From an uncultured Clostridia bacterium (lineage in GTDB: Bacteria; Bacillota; Clostridia; Christensenellales; CAG-138): DNA of 64,000 bases. The notes under the pieces are model-generated. The model did no database searches and was not told where the DNA came from. It saw nothing but the letters and a program-made list of their open reading frames with translations. The stretch covers positions 1-64,000 of the forward strand of contig CAKTYT010000006.1 in the NCBI GenBank assembly GCA_934633695.1, in the 5' to 3' direction. Shown here piece by piece: positions 34,744-44,800 of the stretch (positions within the stretch are counted from its first letter, which is position 1; each line of letters starts with the position of its first letter). A program made the translations under genes and the position numbers.

Positions 34744-34747
34744 TATT

Positions 34748-36442
34748 TTAGCCCATCAATCCGCCGAGGAGCTGCATTATCACATCTGAGAGGATATCAG
34801 AGAAAGATTCCTCCATGGAGGTAAACAGGTCATTAAGCTCATCGTCAGAGTACTCGGTGACGTCAGTCGGGGAAACTTCGGGGATTTTTGCCGTAGAGGG
34901 CTTGCCGGTGGTTTCGATTTTCAGGCTTGCTTCACCAATCGAACCGAGCATACCGATGTCATACTCCCCGAAACCATCGAATTTAACAGTAAGGTCAAAA
35001 ACGAAACCGTTGTCTTCGTTCTCTGCAACATCAAGTGAAATAACGGAAGTCATATCGTCCGCAGCAGAACCATCGTAAATGCCTTCAGCAACGAGAAGTT
35101 CATAGTTTCCGCAGTAGACGTCGTTAGTTACTTCAATATTTCGTGCGGTGAGCATGAAAACGTTGCGATCATTGTACGTGAAGGTCAAATCACCACTCTT
35201 GCCATCGTCATACTTTGTGAGGATGGCTTTATAAACTGAATCAACATCAGAGAAGTGTGAAAAGGAACAGCCGATTTTGGATTCTTTACCGTTTGTGCAG
35301 TTGAGTTCCACGGTGAATTCACCAATCTCAATGCGGTACATCACAAGTTCCTTTCCGCAAAGGGCAATTTGAATATTTATTGAGGCACAGTCCTCATCGG
35401 AGAGTGTAGATGCATTTTCCAAAAGTCCGTCGCTGAGTTCATTGATTGCTTCAAGAACTTGGGTATACTGTGCATCGAGGGCTGATGAATTTTCATTGGT
35501 GAATAGCCAACCGAAATATGGTTCAGTTGAGAGGGAGACGATGTAGCTTGCAAGCTCCGTATCATCCCTAAGCTCTTCTGCAAAACTTTTAACAGCTTCA
35601 CGGACGAGGGCGGCATCGGGTGTGAAGGTATAGACCCTTGCGTTTGCAGCTTCTGCATCGAGACAGTCAAGCGAAAGTGAGGACACTTTCTCGACAGCAA
35701 CACTGTCCTTGTCAACAATGGAGGTAAGTATTACATTGTAGCGTGAGCAGATGTTTTTGTATGCTTTTTCAATGTCTTCTGTGCGAGTAAAGTGCTGCAA
35801 TTCGCCTTCGGGAGTGAAATTGTCGTTGGATAACTCCAGAATTCTTGAGGCATCCATCAGGTAGTACCCATCGGCAAGCTCCGGAAGATAAATACCAACC
35901 TGACCGTTCTTAGCAGTAAGTATGGCTGAAAGCAATTCAGTGCTGTTGTAATTAATACCGATTTCATTGACAGAATGCTCGCGACGTTTCTCATCCATCT
36001 TAAAGGTCAGTTCAATGCTGCGAAGCATTTTATTGAGTATATCATTGTCGCATGAAAGGCTGATGCTTCCGTCAACGGAGTGGTAGGTTGAGTCAATAAA
36101 ACTGCCGTTTAGTATGGGCTCGGCTTTTGCAAAAATTTTCTCGTTTATCTTGATAAACTGCCTGCTGGGGCTGTTAAAAACGAGGAGAAAGATAGCTGCG
36201 GCGGCAACGCAGAGGACTGCGGCTGCGACGGCAATGATGATACCGGGCTTGACTTTCTTCTTGGGTTTTCCGTCAGACTCCGTGCTGATTTCACTCGCTG
36301 CATCAGGAGAATCGGGAAGAACAGTGGCAGTTTCGGACGGCAGCACAGGACTATCGACCGATTCAAAGGTCGAACCGCCGCATTGGGGACAGAATTTGTC
36401 ATCATCAGAGACGATACAGTTACAATTTTTACACTTAAGCAT
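34748..36442 (-). CDS. Zinc-ribbon membrane protein with large extracellular domain
   Basis: A 564-residue protein: an N-terminal zinc ribbon (CKNCNCIVSDDDKFCPQCGG, residues 4-23), a Ser/Asp-rich linker, a membrane helix at about residues 67-90 and an extracellular region of about 470 residues with no family I recognise. The C-terminus is acidic and then hydrophobic (SDVIMQLLGGLMG). Zinc-ribbon plus single-helix proteins of this layout are frequent in Clostridia. Being first in an ABC exporter operon suggests that it monitors or assists the transporter, but this is inference. Strong promoter upstream. Confidence 0.75.
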   Translation of the reverse strand: MLKCKNCNCIVSDDDKFCPQCGGSTFESVDSPVLPSETATVLPDSPDAASEISTESDGKPKKKVKPGIIIAVAAAVLCVAAAAIFLLVFNSPSRQFIKINEKIFAKAEPILNGSFIDSTYHSVDGSISLSCDNDILNKMLRSIELTFKMDEKRREHSVNEIGINYNSTELLSAILTAKNGQVGIYLPELADGYYLMDASRILELSNDNFTPEGELQHFTRTEDIEKAYKNICSRYNVILTSIVDKDSVAVEKVSSLSLDCLDAEAANARVYTFTPDAALVREAVKSFAEELRDDTELASYIVSLSTEPYFGWLFTNENSSALDAQYTQVLEAINELSDGLLENASTLSDEDCASINIQIALCGKELVMYRIEIGEFTVELNCTNGKESKIGCSFSHFSDVDSVYKAILTKYDDGKSGDLTFTYNDRNVFMLTARNIEVTNDVYCGNYELLVAEGIYDGSAADDMTSVISLDVAENEDNGFVFDLTVKFDGFGEYDIGMLGSIGEASLKIETTGKPSTAKIPEVSPTDVTEYSDDELNDLFTSMEESFSDILSDVIMQLLGGLMG

Positions 36443-36494
36443 AACAAGCTCCTTTCGCTTTGAAAAGGGTTTTCAAGCCGATTCCATCGCCATG

Positions 36495-36524
36495 ATTGTA
36501 TCAGAAGACAAGGTCGTCTGTCAA
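36495..36524 (-). promoter_or_regulatory. Sigma-A-type promoter for the zinc-ribbon/ABC operon
   Basis: On the minus strand: TTGACA (36524-36519), 18-bp spacer, TACAAT (36500-36495). Confidence 0.75.
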
Positions 36525-36726
36525 TTCCTTTATATCGGATGCAGTACTGAATGAGAAACAGGCGGGTTTATTGACAAATCGGAGTAGGTTCATAAAATGC
36601 TATGCAGAAACCAAATGTAATAACGTGACGGATACTGCTTCGGCACTGTACAATCGGGGTAAAATACGTTATAATCTATACTGGGTTTGTCCACAACCAG
36701 GCTATTTACATGGGGGAGAAAGAAAA

Positions 36727-37575
36727 ATGAAGCAAGTACTCGGCTGTATAAGGCGTGCCGATGAGAAATACGATATGATAAGGGACGGAGATAAAATCTG
36801 CGTCGGAGTGAGCGGGGGAAAGGATAGTCTCCTTTTGATGTATGGACTGAAGCTCTATCAACGCTTCTCAAAGAAAAAGTATGACATGTGTGCAGTGATG
36901 CTTGATCTCGGAATTGTTGAACAGGATACAAGTGGAATAGAACGATTCGCAAAAGAGCATGACATTGATTTTGAAGTCAGAAAAACTGATATCGGTGATG
37001 TTGTTTTCAATGTACGCAAGGAAAAAAGCCCTTGTGCAATGTGTGCAAAGATGAGACGCGGTGCATTGAATGACATTGCTGTTTCAAAGGGCTGCAACCT
37101 TGTTGCCCTTGGGCATAACAGGGAGGATGTGCTTGAGACTTTCTTCTTGAGTCTTTTTTACGAAGCACGGCTCAATACGCTTGCACCTGTGACGTACCTT
37201 GGCAGGACAGGTGTAACGGTAATAAGGCCACTCGTCTATTTTCCTGAAAAGGATGCAATTGCTGCTGCACGAAGGCTTGAGCTTCCCGTTCTTCCTGCAA
37301 ATTGTCCCGTTGCAGGCAAGACGAAGAGAGAAGATATGAGATTGTTCTTACAGGACCTTCATAAGATTGTACCCAATACCGAATCGAGGCTTATGAAGGC
37401 AATTTCCGATACCCACAAATACGGTATGTGGGATAGGATGAAGCTTCCGCCAAGGCAGACCGGCGGCGTGAGAATGGGCGAGTGCGACCCCCTTTGCTTG
37501 AATTTTCAAAAGCCCGATGAGGAAGAGGATAAAAAGACAAATATTGAACAAATTATCAATTTGATGGAGGATTGA
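36727..37575 (+). CDS. TtcA-family tRNA 2-thiocytidine synthetase-like protein
   Basis: A 282-residue PP-loop ATPase. The pyrophosphatase loop VGVSGGKDSLLL is at about residues 26-37, and cysteines that would bind the iron-sulfur cluster are in KSPCAMCAKMRRGAL and LPANCPVAGKTKRED. This pattern is that of TtcA/TtuA enzymes that thiolate tRNA (C32 in TtcA). Start at 36727 is preferred over a far upstream ATG since the family N-terminus begins here and GGGGGAGAAAG precedes it. A TATAAT lies about 55 bp upstream (36670 region) with a poor -35. The S41 protease gene starts four bases after the stop. Confidence 0.85.
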   Translation: MKQVLGCIRRADEKYDMIRDGDKICVGVSGGKDSLLLMYGLKLYQRFSKKKYDMCAVMLDLGIVEQDTSGIERFAKEHDIDFEVRKTDIGDVVFNVRKEKSPCAMCAKMRRGALNDIAVSKGCNLVALGHNREDVLETFFLSLFYEARLNTLAPVTYLGRTGVTVIRPLVYFPEKDAIAAARRLELPVLPANCPVAGKTKREDMRLFLQDLHKIVPNTESRLMKAISDTHKYGMWDRMKLPPRQTGGVRMGECDPLCLNFQKPDEEEDKKTNIEQIINLMED

Positions 37576-37579
37576 AGCA

Positions 37580-38839
37580 ATGGAACAGACTACCGGCAAG
37601 CCGAGAGCAAAAAAAGAGAAGAGATATTTGAAGGTGACGCCTTCACAAATCACATGGACGGCCATCGTCAGCTTGTTCGTCGGGGTGGCGTTGTCACTTC
37701 TTGTGTTGACAGGCGGAACAACAAGATTTCGCATTGCAGATACCGGGAATAAATATGACGCGACTCTTCTGAGCGTATTGCTGAAAGAAATTGATGAATA
37801 CTACTATTTTTCAGAGGACATGCCCGACAGTCAAAAGCTTAAGGAGACTGCTGCAAAGGCGGTTGTAGGAGCTATTGGCGACAAGTACGCTGCATACTAC
37901 ACAGAAGACGAGTATGAGGCATTCAGAAACCAAATAAATGGCGACTACAAGGGCATAGGGGTGCTTGTTTCGCAGCTTGAGACTGAAAAGGGCATAGTTG
38001 TCACCCGTGCCTTTGAGGATAACAATGCTTACAATGCGGGCGTGAGGGATGGTGATGTTATTGTTAAGGTTGACGGGACCTCGCTTGAGGGCATGAGTCT
38101 TGATGATGCAGCCGATCTGCTTATTGGCGAGGACGGAACGAAGGTCAAGCTTGAAATCATTCGCGACGGGGAGACAATGGAGTTCGAAGTTGAACGTGGC
38201 GATGTACACAAGACACAGGTCTTTTCAAAGCAGCTTGAAAACAAGATTGGTTACATCTGCATTGAATCATTCACGGGAGATGCGGCAACGGCATTCAATG
38301 AACACCTTGATAAGCTGCTTGGGGCCGGAATTGAATCGCTTATAATTGACATAAGGAATAATCCCGGAGGTTCTCTTGACGTTGTTGTCTCTATTGCAGA
38401 CAGAGTTCTTCCCGATTGCCTCATCACGACGATTGAAGGCAAGCTCTGTGATCCCCCTGATGAGTACAGGTCATCCGATGAACAAAAGCTTGAGATTCCT
38501 TATGTTGTACTGGTAAACGGAAATTCGGCTTCGGCAAGTGAGGTTTTCTCCTCTGCTGTGCAAGACAATAAACAGGCAGCGATTATCGGAACGACAACAT
38601 TCGGCAAGGGCATTGTTCAGACCAGCTGGTCTCTGGGCAATGGCATGGGTTTTATTAAGCTCACAACCGATGCTTACAGAACCCCCTCCGGAAAGCTTAT
38701 TCACGGCATCGGAGTTGTTCCAGATATAGAAGTCGAGCAGGATGCACAGCTTGAAGGCGTTGACCCCTACTTCATAATGCGTGATGCAATGGATAAGGAT
38801 CTGCAGCTGAAAGCGGCAATAGAAGAATTGTCCAAATAA
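37580..38839 (+). CDS. S41-family C-terminal processing peptidase
   Basis: A 419-residue membrane-anchored serine protease. One helix at about residues 25-46 is followed by the S41 cap region (AAYYTEDEYEAFRNQINGDY), a PDZ domain (about 105-195; GIGVLVSQ, NAGVRDGDVIVKVDGTS) and the catalytic core with Ser318 in NGNSASASEVF and Lys343 in TTFGKGIVQ, the Ser-Lys dyad of CtpA/Tsp. It likely trims exported or membrane proteins outside the cell. GGAGGAT precedes the ATG at 37580. A bidirectional terminator follows. Confidence 0.93.
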   Translation: MEQTTGKPRAKKEKRYLKVTPSQITWTAIVSLFVGVALSLLVLTGGTTRFRIADTGNKYDATLLSVLLKEIDEYYYFSEDMPDSQKLKETAAKAVVGAIGDKYAAYYTEDEYEAFRNQINGDYKGIGVLVSQLETEKGIVVTRAFEDNNAYNAGVRDGDVIVKVDGTSLEGMSLDDAADLLIGEDGTKVKLEIIRDGETMEFEVERGDVHKTQVFSKQLENKIGYICIESFTGDAATAFNEHLDKLLGAGIESLIIDIRNNPGGSLDVVVSIADRVLPDCLITTIEGKLCDPPDEYRSSDEQKLEIPYVVLVNGNSASASEVFSSAVQDNKQAAIIGTTTFGKGIVQTSWSLGNGMGFIKLTTDAYRTPSGKLIHGIGVVPDIEVEQDAQLEGVDPYFIMRDAMDKDLQLKAAIEELSK

Positions 38840-38853
38840 CAAACATTCAAACA

Positions 38854-38893
38854 AAAACCGCCTTATGGGAACTTCGCATAGGCGGTTTTGTTG
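38854..38893. terminator. Bidirectional terminator between S41 protease and trkH
   Basis: AACCGCC-T-TATG (38856-38867) pairs with CATAGGCGGTT (38877-38887) with one bulge; A-run before and T-run after the stem give a U-tract on both strands. It serves two convergent genes. Confidence 0.88.
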
Positions 38894-38920
38894 TGTTTGC
38901 AAATCAGTTTTAATGGAACG

Positions 38921-40372
38921 TCATCTGTAACCCGCACGCCGACGCCATGTTGAGGGTACGAATAGGAGAAGCATGGGCCAAATCTCGAGTCTTCCTATCA
39001 GCATGTCGATAGTGAGAACAACCTTGCTGAAGTCAGAAAAAAAGCCAAAATTGCTCGTGGGACCAGCCAAGGCAAGGCCGGGACCGACATTGAAAAGGCA
39101 GGCAAAAACGGAAGAGATGTTAGTTTCAAAATCATATCCGTTTATGGAAATAAGGAGAATTGAAACGAACAGAATTCCCATCATTGCCGAGAAAAAGACT
39201 TGAACTGCACTGACCAGACGTGGATCAACCGGGTGCTTGTCAATTGACAGCGTCTGCACATATTTGGGGTGGATGAGCCTTCGAAGCTCATTGCCGAAAT
39301 TTTTGAGCAGAATAACGATACGGGATGTTTTTATTCCGCCGGCGGTCGAACCTGCACAGCCGCCGCATGCCATTAGCAAAAGGAGAACGCATTTTGACAG
39401 AGGCGGCCATGTATTGAAATCAAATGAAGCAAAACCGGTTGTGCTGTAAACGGAGGCCGCATTGAATGCTGCATGATGAACGGAAAGCCCGAACGACGGG
39501 TAGAGCTTCGCTGTATCTATGGAGATTATTGCAACGGCAATTACATAGATCGCAAAAAACCAATGGAGTTCCTCGTTTTTTGCTACTTGACCGAACTTGC
39601 GGAGCAGGAGGTAGAAGTAAAGATTGAAGTTTATTGCAAAAATGAGCATGAACACCGTACATACCGTTTGACAATAATAGGACTCCGCTATAAGCCCTGC
39701 GTTTGTGACGCAGAAACCACCCGTTCCGGCGGTTGAAAGTGCAGTCGTGAATGCAGCATACGGCGTCATCCCGCCAAAAAGGAGCAGAATCGCCTGCAAA
39801 AGCATAAGGGCTATGTAGATCGAGTAGAGGATGATTGCGGAAATTCGTGCTTTTGAAACGAGCTTACCGACGACAGGACCGGGAACCTCCGCACGCATGA
39901 TGTGCATTGAGCGTTCCTTTGAAAGCGGAAGTATCGCCATAACGAAGACGAGAACGCCCATCCCGCCGATAAAAATTATAAAAACACGCCAGAAGCCTAT
40001 ACCATGAGGCAGACTTTCAATCTCGCTTAGAATCGTTGCACCCGTGGTAGTAAGACCGGAAGCAGTCTCAAATACTGCGTCGATAATGCTTTTACACGTT
40101 CCGCTGAAAAGAAAGGGGAGTGAGCCGAGAACAGACATGAGAACCCATGCAAGTGCAACGGTAGTGAATCCCTCCTTTGCGTAGATAACGGTTGATTTGG
40201 GCTTGACGAGAGAGCATGCAGTGCCAATTCCGCCGGTAACGAGAATTGAATAGATGAATGCAATAAACTCACGTTCATGCCTTGCCACTGCAATGATGAG
40301 CGGAAGCAGCATGAGTGCGGCCACAGTGAGCAGTATTTTGCCGAGCATGTTGAGAACCATACGATAGTTCAT
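38921..40372 (-). CDS. trkH: TrkH/KtrB-type potassium uptake channel subunit
   Basis: A 483-residue membrane protein with four MPM repeats. The filter-like loops are visible: TASGLTTTGATI, STAGTGGFCVTN, SVYSTTGFASFD and GGCAGSTAGGIKTSR, each with the key Gly. Length matches TrkH (about 480) better than KtrB (about 445). It translocates K+ using the regulatory TrkA protein encoded 31 bp upstream. The start ATG at 40372 has GGAGT before it. Confidence 0.92.
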   Translation of the reverse strand: MNYRMVLNMLGKILLTVAALMLLPLIIAVARHEREFIAFIYSILVTGGIGTACSLVKPKSTVIYAKEGFTTVALAWVLMSVLGSLPFLFSGTCKSIIDAVFETASGLTTTGATILSEIESLPHGIGFWRVFIIFIGGMGVLVFVMAILPLSKERSMHIMRAEVPGPVVGKLVSKARISAIILYSIYIALMLLQAILLLFGGMTPYAAFTTALSTAGTGGFCVTNAGLIAESYYCQTVCTVFMLIFAINFNLYFYLLLRKFGQVAKNEELHWFFAIYVIAVAIISIDTAKLYPSFGLSVHHAAFNAASVYSTTGFASFDFNTWPPLSKCVLLLLMACGGCAGSTAGGIKTSRIVILLKNFGNELRRLIHPKYVQTLSIDKHPVDPRLVSAVQVFFSAMMGILFVSILLISINGYDFETNISSVFACLFNVGPGLALAGPTSNFGFFSDFSKVVLTIDMLIGRLEIWPMLLLFVPSTWRRRAGYR

Positions 40373-40403
40373 AAGAGTACTCCTTGTTCGTGCCGATTAT
40401 TGG

Positions 40404-41783
40404 TCAGTCGATTTCACTTGTCAGAATATCTGCAAGGTCATTAAATTTTTTCTTCTTGGTGACAATAACGACACTGTCGCCTGCCTGAATGAAGTCGTCG
40501 CCTCCTGGAATAATCGTTTTTCCACCGCGGACAATGCAGGCGATCAACAGTTCCTTGTGAAGGTGACTGCTGAGCTTTTTCAGAGGAACGCCGAACAGCT
40601 TGAGGTTGCCTTTGGCATTGAACTCGAGTGCTTCGATTCTTCCCCCGACGAGCTCGTAGACAGTTTCGACATTGCTTTCCTCGGGACTGCAGCTCATTGC
40701 ACGGACAAAAGCGGTTATTCTGTTCGCTGTAATTTGCTTTGGCGAGACGATGCTTCCAAGCATATCCGCAGGCATGACATCGATAAGATTTTCATTATTG
40801 ACCTTGATGACAACTTTGCCTTGAGACTGTCGCTTGGCAAACAAACCGCTTATAATGTTCATTTCATCAATTCCCGTCAATGCAACGAACGCATCTGTTT
40901 CATTCAGCCCCTCTTCGATCAGCAGGTCATGGTCGGTAATATCGCTGTTCATGACGAGTGCATGTTTCAGTTCATTGCTGAGTTCAGCGGCACGTTCGGG
41001 ATTACTCTCGAAAATTTTAACTTGTATGCCGCTGCGTTCGAGCAGCTTTGCGAGATAAAACGCAATTCTGCCGCCGCCGCAAATCATTGCAGTGCGGACT
41101 TTTTTGCGTTTGTCTGGAGAAATTGCACGAAGGAATTTTGCCATTTGCTCGGAAGAAGCCGTAATATACAACCTATCGCCGGGGTGAATGACAAAATCAC
41201 CCCTGGGTATGATGACGTCACTCCCGCGTACTGCCGCACAAATCAAGACTTTTATCCGGTGTTTTGAATAAATATCCATGAGAGAGAACCCGATCAGCGG
41301 ATTGTTGGCTTCGACATGCATTTCAACAAGCTCGACCCTGCCGCGTGCGAACACTTCAACATTCATCGCCGAAGGTATGCGTAAAAGCCTTGCAATTTCT
41401 TCGGCGGCAGCAAGCTCAGGATTTATAACCATCGAAAGACCGAGGTCATCCTTAAGAAAATCAAGCTGGGCATTGTAGAGAGGATCCCGTATACGGGCGA
41501 TAGTATGCCTTGTGCCAAGCTTGTGGGCGATGAGACAGCAGAGCATGTTCACTTCGTCGTGTGCGGTTGCCGCAATGAGCAGATCAGCATGGTTCGCACC
41601 GACTTCCTTTTGATTTTGGTAGTCGGCTCCGCTGCCCTCAACGCAGAACACATCCATTTCACTGTCAATTTTTGAGGTGACATCAGGATTGCTGTCGATA
41701 ACTGAAATATCGTTTCCTTCTTCGGAGAGTTTCCTTGCGAGTCTGCGGCCCACCTTTCCGCCGCCGACAATGATAATTTTCAT
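40404..41783 (-). CDS. trkA: TrkA potassium uptake regulatory protein
   Basis: A 459-residue cytosolic protein with two tandem RCK units. The first Rossmann fold starts MKIIIVGGGKVGRRLARKLS and has the acidic end ISVIDSNPD; the second starts TAMICGGGRIAFYLAKLLER with KIFESNPER. Each is followed by a TrkA-C domain (ELVEMHVEANNPLIGFSL; IEALEFNAKGNLKLFGVPLK). It binds NAD(H)/ATP and gates TrkH. Located between the CotH lipoprotein gene (34 bp upstream) and trkH. Confidence 0.93.
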   Translation of the reverse strand: MKIIIVGGGKVGRRLARKLSEEGNDISVIDSNPDVTSKIDSEMDVFCVEGSGADYQNQKEVGANHADLLIAATAHDEVNMLCCLIAHKLGTRHTIARIRDPLYNAQLDFLKDDLGLSMVINPELAAAEEIARLLRIPSAMNVEVFARGRVELVEMHVEANNPLIGFSLMDIYSKHRIKVLICAAVRGSDVIIPRGDFVIHPGDRLYITASSEQMAKFLRAISPDKRKKVRTAMICGGGRIAFYLAKLLERSGIQVKIFESNPERAAELSNELKHALVMNSDITDHDLLIEEGLNETDAFVALTGIDEMNIISGLFAKRQSQGKVVIKVNNENLIDVMPADMLGSIVSPKQITANRITAFVRAMSCSPEESNVETVYELVGGRIEALEFNAKGNLKLFGVPLKKLSSHLHKELLIACIVRGGKTIIPGGDDFIQAGDSVVIVTKKKKFNDLADILTSEID

Positions 41784-41817
41784 TATTTTGACCTCGTTAT
41801 GTCAGATTTTTTATTGC

Positions 41818-44800
41818 TCAGGACAGGCCGCCGTGCTCTTCATAAAACTTATCGGCCTCTGCTTCATACTGCCTGTAAGTTTCTTCTGAGATACCATAGA
41901 AGTTGCGAAGCTGTGCAGCAGCTATCTCCGGTCTTGCGATAACGGCGTTGCGAAGCTTTGTTATTTCCGCTTCCCATACGGCACGGGAGGCGGGTATGCC
42001 CCAGCGTGCAATGTGTCTGTCCATTTCGGTGTCCATTTCAGCCACCATCGAGTCAAGCAGTGCAGTGAGCCGCTCCGCCGTAAGATGATACTTCATGATA
42101 TAAATGTAGCGAACAATAAAGTCGTGTCTCCAGGATTCATTCGAGTTAAGTCCGCAGTAGATGTCCATTTGGCTGAGGGAGCCATTTGCACTCGGAACAC
42201 CATGGACGTTGAAATAGTTGGAAAGCACATTACCCTCAGCGGAACTCAATGCAAAATCGGAGTCAAAGAAAATTGCTCTCCATTTAACGGCATAATCCGT
42301 TGTACGCCAATATTTTTGGTTGAACATATCAAAATCGGAGAGATAACTCCTTGCAATGAGGTAATCCATGAAGGATTCAACATCGACCCATTGCTTGAAC
42401 TGTTCATATCTGTCATCAGTCATGGGAATGACATAGGAATTTCCGCCGAATTCATCAAAATGTGCAGCAAAAGCACGAACCCTGATGAAATCCGCATTGC
42501 TTCCCTGAAGCTCCATTGTATTCCGCTTGACAATATTTACAAGGTCGGTATCAACACCGAAATGCGTTGCAAGAAAGTCCTTGTTCATGTTTTCCTTAAG
42601 ATCATAAAGTCCCCAATACTTACCGTTTACGTAAACGGCAGTAAATCTTGATTCGGAAGTATCAAGATTCATTCCGAGCATGGCTTTGCTTGCAAAGGAA
42701 TCGCGAATTCGCGATTTGCTGTAATCTTGCCCGGCATTTCTCAGTACAAGCGAATAAAATGTTTTATAATAATTTTCGCCGAAGAAGGGGTAGGTAATCT
42801 CCTTCTGACCGTAACCGGAGCGGAAGTAGATTCCGAGCGACTTTTGCTTGTAGGCTCTGGTTCCTGCACCGGAAACTCTGACTCCGGCGGCGGACTGGGT
42901 GCCGAGCTGACCGTTTGCCTCAAAGAACTGCACGTAGCATTCCCTTTCTACAACGGGAACAAAGGGCTTGCTTACCGCATAAACTTCGGCAAAATCGCTT
43001 TCGTCCATTGCAAGGCAAATAACGGGGATGGAGTGCGGTTCATCGAAGATATAAGTGAATGTCACAACGTCACTTGGCATAACCCCGTCAACGAAGGTTG
43101 CCGCACGAACAACAGTATTTGAAGATATGTTCAAAGCACCGCTGTAAACGGGACTGGATGCAGTGGGCTTGCTGCCGTCAAGTGTGTATCTTATGACAGC
43201 ATCCGCATTTTTTGCTGAAATCTCAAGAGAAAATGGATCTGCGTGATACATATCAGTGTTTGAAAAGACGGGAGTGGCAGCGTAACTCATATAATATGTT
43301 TCGGCGTTCTTCGAACCTTTAGTTGCCGATGTAAAATAAACTCTTTCGCCGTTCTCGGTAAAATTGACCCTGCCGCTTGTGATGCCGAGCTTGTTTGTAC
43401 CCGTTTCGAAAACATCGACGATGCAGCCTGTTCCGTCAGTCAGAATGAGAGTTTCGCCTGCCGGGGAGAGACTGAAAGGGGCAATGGAGGGCTTTTGGTC
43501 GAGAATGTCTGAGGAGCATTCTACAACAGCATATCCGCCTGCCGGAATCGTAATGTGTGAAAGATCGTAAAGAGCAAGATTCATATCATCATCACTGATA
43601 TGCCAACCGGTAAGGGTAATCGTTTCAGCCGAACCGTTATAAAGCTCGATCCAGTCGAGCAGACCGCTTCTGGGAGTTTGAACCGAGCAAGTTTCACTTA
43701 TATAACAAGAAGAGGGGTTGAACCCTCCAACCCCCATGTAGTCGGTAAAACCGACCGTTGTATTTGCAGCACCCGGAGTGGGGAGAGCGTAATACAATAT
43801 CTTTCCCCCTTCATCCCGGCCTATCGAGACATTGGAATGGAGTTCCTCAGGTATGTAGATTGCATCCATTCGCATACCATCGTAGGATGAGAGGAATATG
43901 CCCTCGTCCTTTGCAGAAAGTCCGAATGAGGCATGAAGTTCATCGCCCGATGTTATATCCTTCTTTGAAAGGAACACAACAAGATACTCTCCGCTGCCCA
44001 ACGTCACATCGGGGAATGCCCACTTGTCGGGGTTTGCAGAATTGTCCGACAGATAGTAGCCGAGCAGTGAAACGGGCTGATTCGAGAAGTTGTAAATTTC
44101 AACCCAATCGTGCCTTTCACCGTCCTTATCCGTTATGCCGAATTTATTGTCGGGGAGAACCTCGGTTATCCTTATTGCATCGGTGTCGTCCATCGGTTTC
44201 CACTCAATGGAGGAAAAAGTTTTTTCGGAATTTTCAAAACCTTTTGTCGGGAACGCAGTATACGCAATGCCAAGATTAGTATGAACGGCACTAATGGTGT
44301 TGGGCATGGCAACATCAAAAACGATTTCATCCTTTAAGCTCCCATACCCATTGTAAAGGCAAATCATGTTTTCCTGAGAGCTGAGCTTAAAATCCGCATT
44401 AAAAGAAGGGATGCCTGTGCCATCGTCTTCGCGGGTCTTTTCACCGGTATAAGTCGAACCCATTAGGTAAACAACAGCGTATTCTCCGGCATTGAGCTTA
44501 CAGGAAGGAAAGTGCCACTTGTCGGTTTTCTCTTTGTTGTCGGTAAGATAGAAATTGTGGAGGTCGATTTGCTTTCCGGTGGGGTTGTAAATTTCTACCC
44601 AGCCTTCATCGCCACGCATTACCTCGGTAAGGCAAAGACCATCGGAAATAGAGACATTTGCTCTTGCTTCTTCAATTGTGTTGTAAATTGCCGAATCGTT
44701 GTTGGCTGCACCGGCTGTGGGAGAGGCAGTAAAGCCGAATTTGCCGTTCCTGCGTGCGGCATAGGAAATATCAAGATTGAGTGCAGGGACGCTCAACGCC

